DNA of 64,000 nucleotides from Quatrionicoccus australiensis (lineage in GTDB: Bacteria > Pseudomonadota > Gammaproteobacteria > Burkholderiales > Rhodocyclaceae), in contig NZ_CP075188.1 in the NCBI RefSeq assembly GCF_020510525.1, positions 1,550,001-1,614,000 on the forward strand, read 5' to 3'. Made by a program: the position numbers and the translations under genes. Shown here one piece after another: positions 18,590 through 26,911 of this stretch. Numbering within the stretch: the first letter of the stretch is position 1; each line of letters starts with the position of its first letter. The notes beneath the pieces were generated by a model. It did not search any database, had not been told where the DNA came from, and saw only the letters and a program-made list of their open reading frames with translations.

Positions 18590-19642
18590 ATGCATACCGT
18601 GCTGATCATCGATGACAGCGATATCAACCTGACCCTGATCAAGGCCTTGGTCTTGAAGCTGGGCGAGTGCAACCCGGTCCTGTTCGAGAATCCGCTCAAG
18701 GCGCTCGACTGGTGCCGGGAAAACGTGCCGGATCTGGTCATCGTCGATTACATGATGCCGGACATGGACGGCTTGCGTTTCATCAGCGCCTTCCGCGCCC
18801 TGCATGGCCGCGATGAAGTGCCTATCCTGATGGTTACCGCCAATGACCAGAAGGATGTCCGCTATGAAGCCTTGCTCGGTGGTGCCAACGACTTCCTGAC
18901 CAAGCCGATCGATCGCGTTGAATTCGGGGCACGTGCCCGCAACATGCTGTCGCTGCGCACCGGCCAGAAGTTCCTCGCCGACCGCGCCCAGCACCTCGCG
19001 GCGTTGGTCCATGAGCAGACCCGCGAGATCCGCGACCGCGAGAAGGAACTGATTTTCCGCATGTCGCGTGCCGCCGAGTTCCGCGATCCCGAAACCGGCG
19101 CCCATATCCAGCGCATGGCCTATTACTCGCAGGCCATCGCCAAAGGCCTGGATCTCGACGAATCCGTCCAGAAGCTGATTCTCGAAGCGGCGCCGATGCA
19201 CGATGTCGGCAAGATCGGCATTCCCGACTACATCCTGCTCAAACCGGGCAAGCTGACGCCGGAAGAGTTCGAAGTCATGAAGGGGCACGCCCGTCTTGGC
19301 CATGAACTGCTCAACAACAGCGGTTCGGAGATCCTGCGCGCCGGCGCCCAGATCGCCATCAGTCATCACGAAAAATATGACGGCAGTGGCTATCCGCGTG
19401 GGTTGAAAGGAAATGACATTCCCCTGTTCGGTCGTATCGTTGCCGTGGCCGATGTGTTCGATGCCCTGACCTCGGAGCGCCCCTACAAGAAAGCCTGGTC
19501 ACTCGAGGATGCCGTACATTTTCTCGAAGAAGGTCGCGGCAAGCATTTTGATCCACTATGCGTGGAAGCCTTTCTGGCAACCTGGGATATCGTGCTCGAC
19601 ATTCGGCAGCGCTTCCAGGATGAAGACGCGCCGATGCTTTGA
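18590..19642 (+). CDS. Response regulator with HD-GYP c-di-GMP phosphodiesterase domain
   Basis: A 350-residue protein. A receiver domain (about 1-120) has VDYMMPDMDG with the phospho-aspartate near residue 49. A short coiled coil precedes an HD-GYP domain (about 155-345). The metal and signature motifs are present: HDVGKIGIPDYIL, HHEKYDGSGYPRGLKG and DVFDALTSERPYK. HD-GYP domains hydrolyse c-di-GMP, so phosphorylation likely lowers c-di-GMP. The ATG at 18590 begins a typical receiver (MHTVLIIDDSDINL); the longer upstream frame is antisense to yciB and was not used. A separate HPt gene follows after 33 bp. Confidence 0.93.
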   Translation: MHTVLIIDDSDINLTLIKALVLKLGECNPVLFENPLKALDWCRENVPDLVIVDYMMPDMDGLRFISAFRALHGRDEVPILMVTANDQKDVRYEALLGGANDFLTKPIDRVEFGARARNMLSLRTGQKFLADRAQHLAALVHEQTREIRDREKELIFRMSRAAEFRDPETGAHIQRMAYYSQAIAKGLDLDESVQKLILEAAPMHDVGKIGIPDYILLKPGKLTPEEFEVMKGHARLGHELLNNSGSEILRAGAQIAISHHEKYDGSGYPRGLKGNDIPLFGRIVAVADVFDALTSERPYKKAWSLEDAVHFLEEGRGKHFDPLCVEAFLATWDIVLDIRQRFQDEDAPML

Positions 19643-19675
19643 GCCGGCGTTGGTGAACAAGATACGGAGACAGGA

Positions 19676-20014
19676 ATGACAGCAGCGTTCAAGCTGGACA
19701 AGGCCGTGATTCTCGAGCGCCTGGGTGGCGACGAGGAAATTTATACAATGATGGTCGACATGTTTTTACAGGATGTCGAAAACAATTGCACGGCTTTGGC
19801 CGCCTCCCTGGTCGCCGGTGAAATGCCGGATCTGCAGCGCGAGGTGCATACCGTCAAGGGCTTGCTCGCGACCTTTTCGGATGATGCCGGTGCCGAAGAG
19901 GCGCAAGTCATCGAACGGCAGATCAAGTTGGGTCAGACGGCGAATCTGGCCGAAGAAATCGCTGCCCTGCAGGCCCGCCTGCGCGAAGTGGCCGGCGTGC
20001 TAGGCACCCGGTAG
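19676..20014 (+). CDS. Stand-alone HPt phosphotransfer protein
   Basis: A 112-residue histidine-phosphotransfer domain with the acceptor motif EVHTVKGLLATF (histidine near residue 59) and a preceding GGDEEIYTMMVDMFLQD helix. It probably relays phosphate from a hybrid kinase to the REC-HD-GYP protein encoded 33 bp upstream. The hybrid kinase at 2960-6706 has its own HPt, so another kinase outside the window may be the partner. Its 3' end overlaps the convergent bioD 3' end by 15 bp. Confidence 0.85.
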   Translation: MTAAFKLDKAVILERLGGDEEIYTMMVDMFLQDVENNCTALAASLVAGEMPDLQREVHTVKGLLATFSDDAGAEEAQVIERQIKLGQTANLAEEIAALQARLREVAGVLGTR

Positions 20015-20665
20015 ATTCAGGAATCCGGCGGCGCCGATGGAGCCGCCAGGCGGCGCGTAGGGTACGACGCCGAGCAAGGGCGCTGGCAGCAAGCCTTGCA
20101 GCGTCGCCAGATTTTCGTCGAAGCGTGCCATTGCCGAATCGATCCGGTTGGCGACCCAGCCGGCCAGTTCAAGGCCGCGGCCGACGATGGCTTCTGCCGT
20201 GAGCAGCGCGTGGCTGATGCAGCCCAGGCGCATGCCGACGACCAAAATGACCGGTAAACCGAGGTCGACCGCCAGGTCGGCACTGTCGCGGTCGACCGTG
20301 AGCGGAATGCGAAAACCGCCGGCGCCCTCGACGATGAGGAAATCGGCGGCGGCCATCGCCTCTGCGCAGGCTGCCTTGATCACGGCAAAGTCGATACTGC
20401 GGCCTTCTTCGGCGGCAGCGATGTGCGGCGCAATCGCCGCGGAAAGACAATAGGGATTGACCACGGCGCGCGGCAGCGCCAGATTGCTGGCGGCGAGGAT
20501 CTGTTCCACGTCCTCGTTTTGGCCGGATGCATCGGTGCCGGCGGCAATCGGCTTGAGGCCGGCAGCCTGATGGCCATCCTGTGCGGCGCGCCGGAGCAGG
20601 GCGCAGGTGATGAAGGTCTTGCCGATCTCGGTATCGGTACCGGTCAGGAAATAGGCTTTTTTCAT
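20000..20665 (-). CDS. bioD: Dethiobiotin synthetase
   Basis: A 221-residue ATP-dependent carboxylase that closes the ureido ring of dethiobiotin from DAPA and CO2. The P-loop GTDTEIGKTF lies at the N terminus after MKKAYFLT. The motifs GLKPIAAGTD and EGAGGFRIPL match BioD. The ATG at 20663-20665 overlaps the bioC stop (ATGA), so it is coupled as the last gene of bioF-bioH-bioC-bioD. Confidence 0.95.
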   Translation of the reverse strand: MKKAYFLTGTDTEIGKTFITCALLRRAAQDGHQAAGLKPIAAGTDASGQNEDVEQILAASNLALPRAVVNPYCLSAAIAPHIAAAEEGRSIDFAVIKAACAEAMAAADFLIVEGAGGFRIPLTVDRDSADLAVDLGLPVILVVGMRLGCISHALLTAEAIVGRGLELAGWVANRIDSAMARFDENLATLQGLLPAPLLGVVPYAPPGGSIGAAGFLNLPGA

Positions 20666-21423
20666 GCTTGGGCGTAAAGCGTGATGACGTCGTAGGTGAG
20701 CGGCAGGCCGGCCGGTGTGCGCAAGGTTTCGCCGGCCGCCTCGGCGCGCGCGAAGGCGGTGCGGCTCATCAGGCTGCGCCGCTGGCCGGCGCCGACCTGA
20801 TTGGCGCCAACCGCCTTGACCGCCTTGAGCAGCGACTTGAAATCCGGGTAATGCGCGATTTCCGTGCTTTTTTGCACGTCGACCGCTGCGAAGCCGGCCG
20901 CGAGCGCAATCTGCCGGATTTCGTCCGGACTGTGAAAACTTAGCGTGTGACGGTATTCGTCTACGCCGGCAAAGGCATGGCGTAGTTCGTGGAAGGTAGC
21001 CGGGCCGAGGCTGGCCAGGGCGAGCCGGCCGCCCGGCTTGAGCGTGCGCCGCGCTTCGCGCAGGGCCAGCGCCAGTTCGCACCACTGTACGGCCAGGCTG
21101 GACCAGTAAAGGTCGAGGCTGGCGTCGACCAGCGGCAGATGTTCGAGGTCGCCGGCCAGGCGGCAGCACGGTGCCACGATGCGCCCGAGCATGGCGGGCG
21201 AGAGGTCGAGAGCGAGTGCCTGCGCGGCGGGAAAGCGCGCCAGCAGCAGGGACTGCGCATAGCCGGTGCCGCAGCCGGCATCGAGCAGGCGGTCGACCCG
21301 GATGTCAGGCAGGCCGGCGAGCAGGCGATCGCAGATGCGGCGCTGCACGGCGGCGGCGCTGTCGTAGGTCGGGGCGGCGCGCTCGAAGGAAAGCCGGACG
21401 CGCGCCTTGGCGGGTTTATGCAT
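20662..21423 (-). CDS. bioC: Malonyl-ACP O-methyltransferase
   Basis: A 253-residue SAM-dependent methyltransferase that caps malonyl-ACP to start pimelate synthesis. It begins MHKPAKARVRLSFERAAPTY, the usual BioC opening, followed by the SAM motif LLDAGCGTGYAQ (about residue 48) and LYWSSLAVQWCEL. The ATG at 21421-21423 overlaps the end of bioH by 8 bp. Confidence 0.94.
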   Translation of the reverse strand: MHKPAKARVRLSFERAAPTYDSAAAVQRRICDRLLAGLPDIRVDRLLDAGCGTGYAQSLLLARFPAAQALALDLSPAMLGRIVAPCCRLAGDLEHLPLVDASLDLYWSSLAVQWCELALALREARRTLKPGGRLALASLGPATFHELRHAFAGVDEYRHTLSFHSPDEIRQIALAAGFAAVDVQKSTEIAHYPDFKSLLKAVKAVGANQVGAGQRRSLMSRTAFARAEAAGETLRTPAGLPLTYDVITLYAQA

Positions 21424-22129
21424 TGACGAAGGCGGCGACGCGGGCGACGAAATCGGCCGGCGTCGAGATGAAGGGAGCGTGCGCGCAATCGGCAAAGACT
21501 TCGAGGCGGGCGCCCGGAATCAGCGCGGCGAGCGCCTCGGCGGCGGGCAGCGGCATCAGCGGATCGGCCGAGCCGTTGAGCAGCAGGGTCGGTACCTTGA
21601 TTTCGGTTGCGGCCTGGCGCAGGTCGACGACGCGCAGCCATTCGAGGCCGGTCGCCAGCACGGCGCCGGACGGGCGCGGGTCGGCCAGTTGCAGGAGTTC
21701 CTGCGTCACCGCCTTGGCGCGTGCGTCGCCGCGATTGAAGCCGCCGACGAAGCGCGGCAGCATGGCTTCGGCATCGGCGGCAATGCCGGCCGTGAATTCG
21801 GCGAGCATCGCCGGCGGCATGCCGTGTGGCCAGCCGTCGCGCTGCACGAAACTGGCCGTGCCGGCAACCAGCACCAGCTTGCCGACCTTTTCCGGGGCCA
21901 GCGCGGCAACGGCGAGCGCCAGCTGGGCGCCGAGCGACCAGCCGCACAAGGTGGCGCCGGCCGGCAGACGGGCTGCGATATCGGCTGCGGCGGCATCGAA
22001 ATCGGCAATCAGCGGTGCATCAGCGTAGCCGGGCAGGTCGAAAAACTGCCCGTTTAGCGCGTCGACCGCTGCGGCAAGCGGGCCGCGACCGAGGCACCAG
22101 CCGGGAATGAAATAAAGGGGAGTGGACAT
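21416..22129 (-). CDS. bioH: Pimeloyl-ACP methyl ester esterase
   Basis: A 237-residue alpha/beta hydrolase with the nucleophile elbow GWSLG (serine near residue 70). It has NGSADPLMP for the acid residue and DCAHAPFISTP for the catalytic histidine. BioH removes the methyl group added by BioC. Its position between bioF and bioC supports this over a generic hydrolase. Confidence 0.93.
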   Translation of the reverse strand: MSTPLYFIPGWCLGRGPLAAAVDALNGQFFDLPGYADAPLIADFDAAAADIAARLPAGATLCGWSLGAQLALAVAALAPEKVGKLVLVAGTASFVQRDGWPHGMPPAMLAEFTAGIAADAEAMLPRFVGGFNRGDARAKAVTQELLQLADPRPSGAVLATGLEWLRVVDLRQAATEIKVPTLLLNGSADPLMPLPAAEALAALIPGARLEVFADCAHAPFISTPADFVARVAAFVNA

Positions 22130-22161
22130 GGCAGAAGAAAACTCAGGGGAAGGAAGGGATT

Positions 22162-23349
22162 TTAACCCGCCAGCGTCGCTGCTTCCGCCCGCAATGCGTC
22201 AATCAGGCAGCTTATGTCGGCGGCGGTGTGCGCGGCGGAGACTGAAATACGCAGGCGCGCCGTGCCCTTCGGCACCGTCGGCGGACGGATCGCCGGCACC
22301 CACAGGCCACGCTCCCAGAGCGCCCTGGCGAGCGCCAGCGCCGCCTCGTTGTCGCCGACGATCAGCGGCTGGATGGCGGTCGGCGAGGGCAGCAATTGCC
22401 AGCGCAGGCCGGCCAGGCCGTCGCGCAGCTGGGCGATGCGGGCGAACAGGTTGGCGCGCAGCGCTTCGCCCTGTTCGATGATGTTGAGGCTTTTGCTCAG
22501 CGCGCAGGCGATCGGCGCCGGTGCGGCGGTCGTGAAAATGTAGCTGCGCGCGCGCTGCAGCAGGTATTCGATGGCAATCTCCGAACCGGCGACGAAGGCG
22601 CCGCCGACACCGGCCGCCTTGCCCAGCGTGCCCATGAGCAGGATGCGCTTGGCCGCCGGCAGGTTGAAATGGCTCAGACTGCCGCGGCCCTGGGCGCCGA
22701 GCACGCCGAAACCGTGCGCGTCGTCGATCACCAGCCAGGCGTCGAAGCGTTCGGCCAGCGCGAGGAGTTGCGGCAGCGGCGCGAGGTCGCCGTCCATGCT
22801 GAACACGGCGTCGCTGACGATCACCTTGGTCTTCGCGTCACTTGCCGCCAGCAGGCGCTCGAGCGCCGCCATGTCGTTGTGCGCATAGCGCTGGCTGTCG
22901 GCGCCTTGCGCCTTGGCCAGTTGCACCGCATCGATCAGCGAGGCGTGGTTGAGCTTGTCGGCGAAGACCGCAGCGCCGCGCCCGGCCAGGGTCGGCACGA
23001 TGGCGAGATTGGCCAGGTAGCCGGTGGAAAAGGTCAGGGCGCGGGGAAAGCCGACGAAAGCGGCGATGTCCTTTTCAATCTGTTCATGCGGCGCCAGATG
23101 GCCGCTGACCAGGTGTGAAGCGCCGCTGCCGGCGCCCCAGTGCAGCGCGCCGTCGGCCATGGCCTGGGCAATCTCAGCGTTGCCGGCGAGACCGAGATAA
23201 TCATTGCTGGCGAAATTGAGCATTTCCCGGCCGTCGACCGCTGCGATCCGGCCGCAGGGCGAGGCGAGAACGCGGCGACGACGGGTCAGGCCGGCAGCGG
23301 CGATTTCTTCGAGTTCGGTGGTGAGGCGGGTTTCGATCGATAGTGTCAT
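22162..23349 (-). CDS. bioF: 8-amino-7-oxononanoate synthase
   Basis: A 395-residue PLP enzyme condensing pimeloyl-ACP/CoA with alanine. Motifs include NFASNDYLGLAG, the substrate-binding GSGASHLVSGH, VIDDAHGFGVLG and the PLP lysine segment MGTLGKAAGVGGAF. The ATG at 23347-23349 shares ATGA with the stop of the ParE-like toxin gene, so bioF is translationally coupled to that gene. This is an unusual head for a biotin operon. Confidence 0.95.
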   Translation of the reverse strand: MTLSIETRLTTELEEIAAAGLTRRRRVLASPCGRIAAVDGREMLNFASNDYLGLAGNAEIAQAMADGALHWGAGSGASHLVSGHLAPHEQIEKDIAAFVGFPRALTFSTGYLANLAIVPTLAGRGAAVFADKLNHASLIDAVQLAKAQGADSQRYAHNDMAALERLLAASDAKTKVIVSDAVFSMDGDLAPLPQLLALAERFDAWLVIDDAHGFGVLGAQGRGSLSHFNLPAAKRILLMGTLGKAAGVGGAFVAGSEIAIEYLLQRARSYIFTTAAPAPIACALSKSLNIIEQGEALRANLFARIAQLRDGLAGLRWQLLPSPTAIQPLIVGDNEAALALARALWERGLWVPAIRPPTVPKGTARLRISVSAAHTAADISCLIDALRAEAATLAG

Positions 23350-23675
23350 GGGGTGTGCTCTGCCTGCAGCCCGGCGGGAATGTCGCGTTTGCCGTGCAGC
23401 ACGCGCCAGATGTCGAGGTGGCCTGGCTGTTCGACGTAGAAAATCAGGTAAGGGAAATCGGTCAAGGGCCAGCAACGCAGGCCGGGCAGATTCAGTTCGT
23501 GGGCGTAATGGATCGAGCCGCTGGTCGGGTAATTGGCAATATGGACGTAAGCCCGTTCCAGCGCGTCGATGAAAGCCAGCGCCGCTTGCGGCGAGCCTTC
23601 GGCGAGGTAGTAAGCCAGCGCGTCATCGATATCCCGCTTGGCCTGCCGGCGCGGGACGACGGGTTTGTCGCTCAC
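23346..23675 (-). CDS. RelE/ParE-family toxin
   Basis: A 109-residue ParE-like protein with RRQAKRDIDDALAYYL, ALERAYVHIANYPTSGS and FPYLIFYVEQPGHLDIWRVL, ending in an HGKRDIP segment typical of ParE/RelE toxins. ParE members poison gyrase and RelE members cut mRNA; which applies is not decided by sequence. The start overlaps the antitoxin stop by 4 bp, and the stop overlaps the bioF start by 3 bp. Confidence 0.9.
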   Translation of the reverse strand: MSDKPVVPRRQAKRDIDDALAYYLAEGSPQAALAFIDALERAYVHIANYPTSGSIHYAHELNLPGLRCWPLTDFPYLIFYVEQPGHLDIWRVLHGKRDIPAGLQAEHTP

Positions 23676-23911
23676 TGCCCGGTCTGTTCCGCCACCCGGG
23701 CGCGCAGGCCCGCGAAATAAGCGGCATCGGCGGCGCTGTCCGGCGCGGATGCGGCACCGGCCAGCAACAGGCCGCGCAACTGCTGACGATCCTGGTCCTT
23801 GCGGATCAACTCGCGCACATACTCGCTGCTGGTGCCGTAACCGCGCTGGCTGACCTGATCGTCAACGAAACTCTTCAGCGCATCGGGCAGGGAAATGTTC
23901 ATCGTGCTCAT
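23672..23911 (-). CDS. ParD-family ribbon-helix-helix antitoxin
   Basis: A 79-residue antitoxin. It has an N-terminal ribbon-helix-helix (MSTMNISLPDALKSFVDDQV, then GTSSEYVRELIRKD) and a C-terminal toxin-neutralising tail. ParD proteins bind direct or inverted repeats and repress their own promoter. The ATG is only 6 bp from a good -10 hexamer, so the transcript may be leaderless. It is the first gene of a likely parDE-bioFHCD transcript. Confidence 0.9.
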   Translation of the reverse strand: MSTMNISLPDALKSFVDDQVSQRGYGTSSEYVRELIRKDQDRQQLRGLLLAGAASAPDSAADAAYFAGLRARVAEQTGQ

Positions 23912-23917
23912 GGCCGA

Positions 23918-23946
23918 ATCGTAGAAGGCTTGGCAAAAATTGGCAA
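23918..23946 (-). promoter_or_regulatory. Promoter/operator of the parDE-bioFHCD unit
   Basis: On the minus strand TTGCCA (23941-23946) and TACGAT (23918-23923) are separated by 17 bp and resemble sigma-70 -35 and -10 boxes. The repeated TTGGCAA motif (23930-23936 and 23940-23946, plus strand) overlaps the -35 region and is a candidate antitoxin operator. No BirA-type operator (TTGTAAACC...GGTTTACAA) was seen. Confidence 0.6.
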
Positions 23947-23964
23947 GATTTGGTGTCGACCGCT

Positions 23965-24330
23965 TCAGCGCAGCAAGACCAGCGTCAGGCCAGCCACAGC
24001 GATCAGGCCGACAATGAGCAGCAGGCGGCTTTGCCAATAGACGCGGCGCACCAGCTGTGCGTTCTGTTCGGCCAAGGTCTTGAGCAATTGCGACGAGGCG
24101 AGCATTTCTTGCTGCAAGCGGTCGAGTTCGCCTGCCAATTCGGCGATCCGCGCTGCCTGATCGGCCGGGCTGGGGGTGTCGCTTGGCGCGCTTGGCGAAG
24201 TGCCGGTCGGCGCTTTCTTGCGGGCGACCGTCTCCCACAATTTCTTCGCGCCATCGGCGACCTTGGGCGCATTGCTGACGACGTCGGTCCAGGGAACTGC
24301 TTTAAGGATGCTTAGCCAGCCGATTGCCAT
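23965..24330 (-). CDS. Small tail-anchored hypothetical protein
   Basis: A 121-residue protein of unknown function. It starts MAIGWLSILKAVPWTDVVSN, has a low-complexity Pro/Ser linker (about 45-58), a coiled coil (about 60-95) and a single C-terminal membrane helix (LLLIVGLIAVAGLTLVLL). The ATG at 24328-24330 is chosen over an upstream AT-rich extension. It lies 53 bp upstream of the antitoxin gene on the same strand, so read-through into the biotin unit is possible. No enzymatic motif was seen. Confidence 0.65.
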   Translation of the reverse strand: MAIGWLSILKAVPWTDVVSNAPKVADGAKKLWETVARKKAPTGTSPSAPSDTPSPADQAARIAELAGELDRLQQEMLASSQLLKTLAEQNAQLVRRVYWQSRLLLIVGLIAVAGLTLVLLR

Positions 24331-24430
24331 TTTTTGAGATTCTATAAAGTTGTATTTTGTGGCGTTTTCAGCAACGTTGATGTTAGAGAAAACGGGCAAG
24401 AAAAGGGAAGGTCAAGGAGTCTGTTTAAGG

Positions 24431-25540
24431 TATTAACCTGGCAAATAGATAGGGCGTTTATGTTATGATATTTGCATGGATAAAGAAGATGCCCGCAAGC
24501 TCAGGCCAGAGCAACAAAAGGAGAAGCGCAAGATAGCGCTTCGCATGCGAATGAACGGACGCGAATTTGCCGAGATTGGATTAGCGGTCGGAGTACATTC
24601 CCGTACGGTCCAATATTGGTGGTCGCGCTACCAGGCAGAAGGCCTCAAGTCGGCGGTAGAAGGCGGCAAAAGAGGCACGGAGATTGGTGAGCGACGCACA
24701 CTCAGCGTGGAACAGGAGTGGGCAGTGCAGCAGTTGATCAGCGAGAAAATGCCTGACCAACTCAAGCTTTCCTTCGCGCTCTGGACACGGGCAGCAGTTC
24801 AGGAGTTGATCCATCGTCGTTTCAAGATCGACATGCCGATTCGGACGGTCGGTGAGTATCTCAAGCGCTGGGGTTTTACACCGCAGAAGCCGTTGAAGCG
24901 GGCCTATGAGCAGAAACCTGAATTGGTGGAGGCTTGGCTCAAGGAGAGTTACCCACGCATCGCCCGGCGCGCCAAGGACGAAGGGGCGGAGATTCACTGG
25001 GGTGACGAAACGGGCATCCGTAGCGATTGCCAACATGGCCGGAGCTATGCGCCAGCGGGAAAAACACCTGTTCAAAGGGTGCCCGGCAGCCGGTTTGCCA
25101 CGAACATGATCTCCACGGTCACCAACCAGGGGAAAGTGCGCTTCATGCTCTATCGGGAAACGATGACGGCCACTGTCCTGATTCGATTCCTTGCACGCCT
25201 GGTTCGTGATGCTGGACGCAAAGTGTTTTTGATTCTCGACAACCTGCGAGTGCATCACAGCAACAAGGTTCGGGACTGGTTGGAAAAACATACCGAGCAC
25301 ATTGAGTTGTTCTTCTTGCCCGCCTACGCCCCGGAACTCAATCCGGACGAGTATCTGAATTGCGACCTGAAGGCCTTGGTTCATGGCGGAAAGCCTGCCA
25401 GGAATCGGGATGAACTGGAATCAAAGGTGCGAGGTGCAATGATGAAAATACAGAATCGCCCAAAACGGGTTATGTCCTATTTTAGACACCGAAAAATCCA
25501 ATATGCCGCGTAATGAACCTATTGGATTGCCGGGTTAATA
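24431..25540 (+). mobile_element. IS630-family insertion sequence
   Basis: Imperfect terminal inverted repeats of about 23 bp bound the element. The left end (24431-24453) reads TATTAACC(T)GGCAA... and the right end (25518-25540) reads inward TATTAACC(C)GGCAA..., both finishing with a TAGG-type tetramer. A TA dinucleotide at each edge fits the TA target duplication of IS630/Tc1-mariner elements. It carries one transposase gene. Confidence 0.88.
24476..25513 (+). CDS. IS630-family transposase
   Basis: A 345-residue DDE transposase. The N terminus has a helix-turn-helix (NGREFAEIGLAVGVHSRTVQ). Catalytic-region motifs are HWGDETGIRSD, FLILDNLRVHHS and PAYAPELNPDEYLN, the classic DD(E) layout of IS630. 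The frame is open with no frameshift, so the element may be active. The start ATG lies 22 bp inside the left inverted repeat. Confidence 0.95.
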   Translation: MDKEDARKLRPEQQKEKRKIALRMRMNGREFAEIGLAVGVHSRTVQYWWSRYQAEGLKSAVEGGKRGTEIGERRTLSVEQEWAVQQLISEKMPDQLKLSFALWTRAAVQELIHRRFKIDMPIRTVGEYLKRWGFTPQKPLKRAYEQKPELVEAWLKESYPRIARRAKDEGAEIHWGDETGIRSDCQHGRSYAPAGKTPVQRVPGSRFATNMISTVTNQGKVRFMLYRETMTATVLIRFLARLVRDAGRKVFLILDNLRVHHSNKVRDWLEKHTEHIELFFLPAYAPELNPDEYLNCDLKALVHGGKPARNRDELESKVRGAMMKIQNRPKRVMSYFRHRKIQYAA

Positions 25541-26221
25541 AGTGGCAAGCCAAGCGCGTTCTTCTTCGGACGGGTCATACTTTCCAGAGTTTGGTGACAC
25601 TATCTTCCAATATCTGGCTGATTCGCCGAGTGAACCGATGAATGCGAATTCAACAACTACATAAAATAGCCAAATTGAAGCGCGGATTGTTTTTAGATTC
25701 ATATCAAGACCAGCATGTTGCTCTGTGTAGGGGGCTAGTGGCTTAATTTTTTGATGAAGTGGGCTGATATGGGTAAATAAATTGGACAGCATTCCATAAA
25801 TTTGGCCAAAAGGCGGGATGATTTTTTTCGCAGTTGTTATTGCATGTGGAGTGTTGAATTCTCCACTCTGGATTTTCTTTAGATCGGATGAATTCTGTAA
25901 TCCATGTAGGCATACAGCCATTGCTTCTACTGCATTGCGTAAAACAGTTCCGGGGACGAGGAGATATCCTGCTCGAAGAACATAAACAGCAGCAGATAGA
26001 GAAATGGAAATATTTATTAAAACTTCAACGGCCCATGATTGCACATTGCTGAGTGGTCTTTGGCCATTAAGTGCGCTAATTAGAACGAAAGCGGCTTGAG
26101 AGTAGAGGTCGCTAATTTCATTAAGATCATCGTCACACAGAATGTCAAAACTTTCAGCGATAGCCAGCGACTCACGCTTGATTTGATTAATAAGTAAATC
26201 AGAGGTAACGATGATTGGCAT
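25535..26221 (-). CDS. Low-GC hypothetical protein clipped by the IS630 end
   Basis: A 228-residue protein of unknown function, mostly helical, with no recognised catalytic motif. Its AT-rich codon use differs sharply from the surrounding genes, suggesting horizontal origin. The stop codon TAA (25535-25537) is inside the IS630 right inverted repeat. If the IS and one TA are removed, the frame would read ATY then LKQTP and TGA, so insertion removed about five C-terminal residues. The ATG at 26221 is preferred; a GTG at 26263 would add 14 residues. Confidence 0.6.
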   Translation of the reverse strand: MPIIVTSDLLINQIKRESLAIAESFDILCDDDLNEISDLYSQAAFVLISALNGQRPLSNVQSWAVEVLINISISLSAAVYVLRAGYLLVPGTVLRNAVEAMAVCLHGLQNSSDLKKIQSGEFNTPHAITTAKKIIPPFGQIYGMLSNLFTHISPLHQKIKPLAPYTEQHAGLDMNLKTIRASIWLFYVVVEFAFIGSLGESARYWKIVSPNSGKYDPSEEERAWLATY

Positions 26222-26281
26222 ATAACATCTAAAAATATTATCTGGTTTAGGTCGCGTAGGCACAAATTGTGAATCACAGAC

Positions 26282-26476
26282 TTATATTTTTTTGTTTGAA
26301 TGTTTTCCGGTAATGGCTTCTTTAGCGCGGATTTTTGCTCTTCCTGCGATATTTTCGTTGGTGCTTAGTGATCCGATAAAACCCGACTCGCAGGCCAGTT
26401 CATAGGGAGTTTTATCCGTCGGCTTGCTGGCAAGGTCTTGTTCTACATGCCGCGGAGTACGAACGGTGGTGGTCAT
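26282..26476 (-). CDS. Small hypothetical protein, antitoxin-like tail
   Basis: A 64-residue AT-rich reading frame with a good ribosome-binding site (GGAG 6 bp before ATG). The C-terminal half, TPYELACESGFIGSLST followed by AGRAKIRAKEAI, weakly recalls the tail of some VapB/CopG-like antitoxins. No ribbon-helix-helix or toxin partner is evident. It lies 60 bp upstream of the low-GC gene on the same strand and may share its origin. Confidence 0.45.
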   Translation of the reverse strand: MTTTVRTPRHVEQDLASKPTDKTPYELACESGFIGSLSTNENIAGRAKIRAKEAITGKHSNKKI

Positions 26477-26578
26477 GGCATGCTCCAGAAAATTATGCAT
26501 TGACGGTAATACAGAGTCTGCGGGGTAGCAAGCGCCCTTGAACCAGCCGTCTGCTTATGCCCATGCTAGGCTTTCCCC

Positions 26579-26890
26579 ATGAGCACGATTTTCGACATTC
26601 TTGCCGAGCGCCGCATCGGCGAAGCCGTGGCGCGCGGCGAGTTGGATGATTTGCCGGGGGCCGGGCAACCCTTGTTGTTCGAGGACGAGCCCTTCGTGAC
26701 ACCCGAGCAGCGCATGGTCAACCGGGTACTCAAGAACGCCGGTTTCACGCCGCGCGAGGTCTTGCTGCGCAAGGAGGTCGCCGAATTGCGCCGGCGGGTT
26801 GAAGAAACTCAGCCGGGCGAGCGGCGCGAGCAGTTGAAGAAGGAACTGGTTTTTCTGCTCATCCAGGTTGCCGGAAATCGCGGTGCCTAG
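26579..26890 (+). CDS. DUF1992 (DnaJ C28-like) domain protein
   Basis: A 103-residue DUF1992 protein. The signature is AERRIGEAVARGELDDLPGA followed by GQPL and a second half with VNRVLKNAGFTPREVLLRKE. The domain is shared with the conserved region of DNAJC28, but no J domain is present. Function is unknown. It stands alone between the low-GC patch and bioA. Confidence 0.88.
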   Translation: MSTIFDILAERRIGEAVARGELDDLPGAGQPLLFEDEPFVTPEQRMVNRVLKNAGFTPREVLLRKEVAELRRRVEETQPGERREQLKKELVFLLIQVAGNRGA

Positions 26891-26911
26891 TGTGCACCGC
26901 TAGATGCGTGC

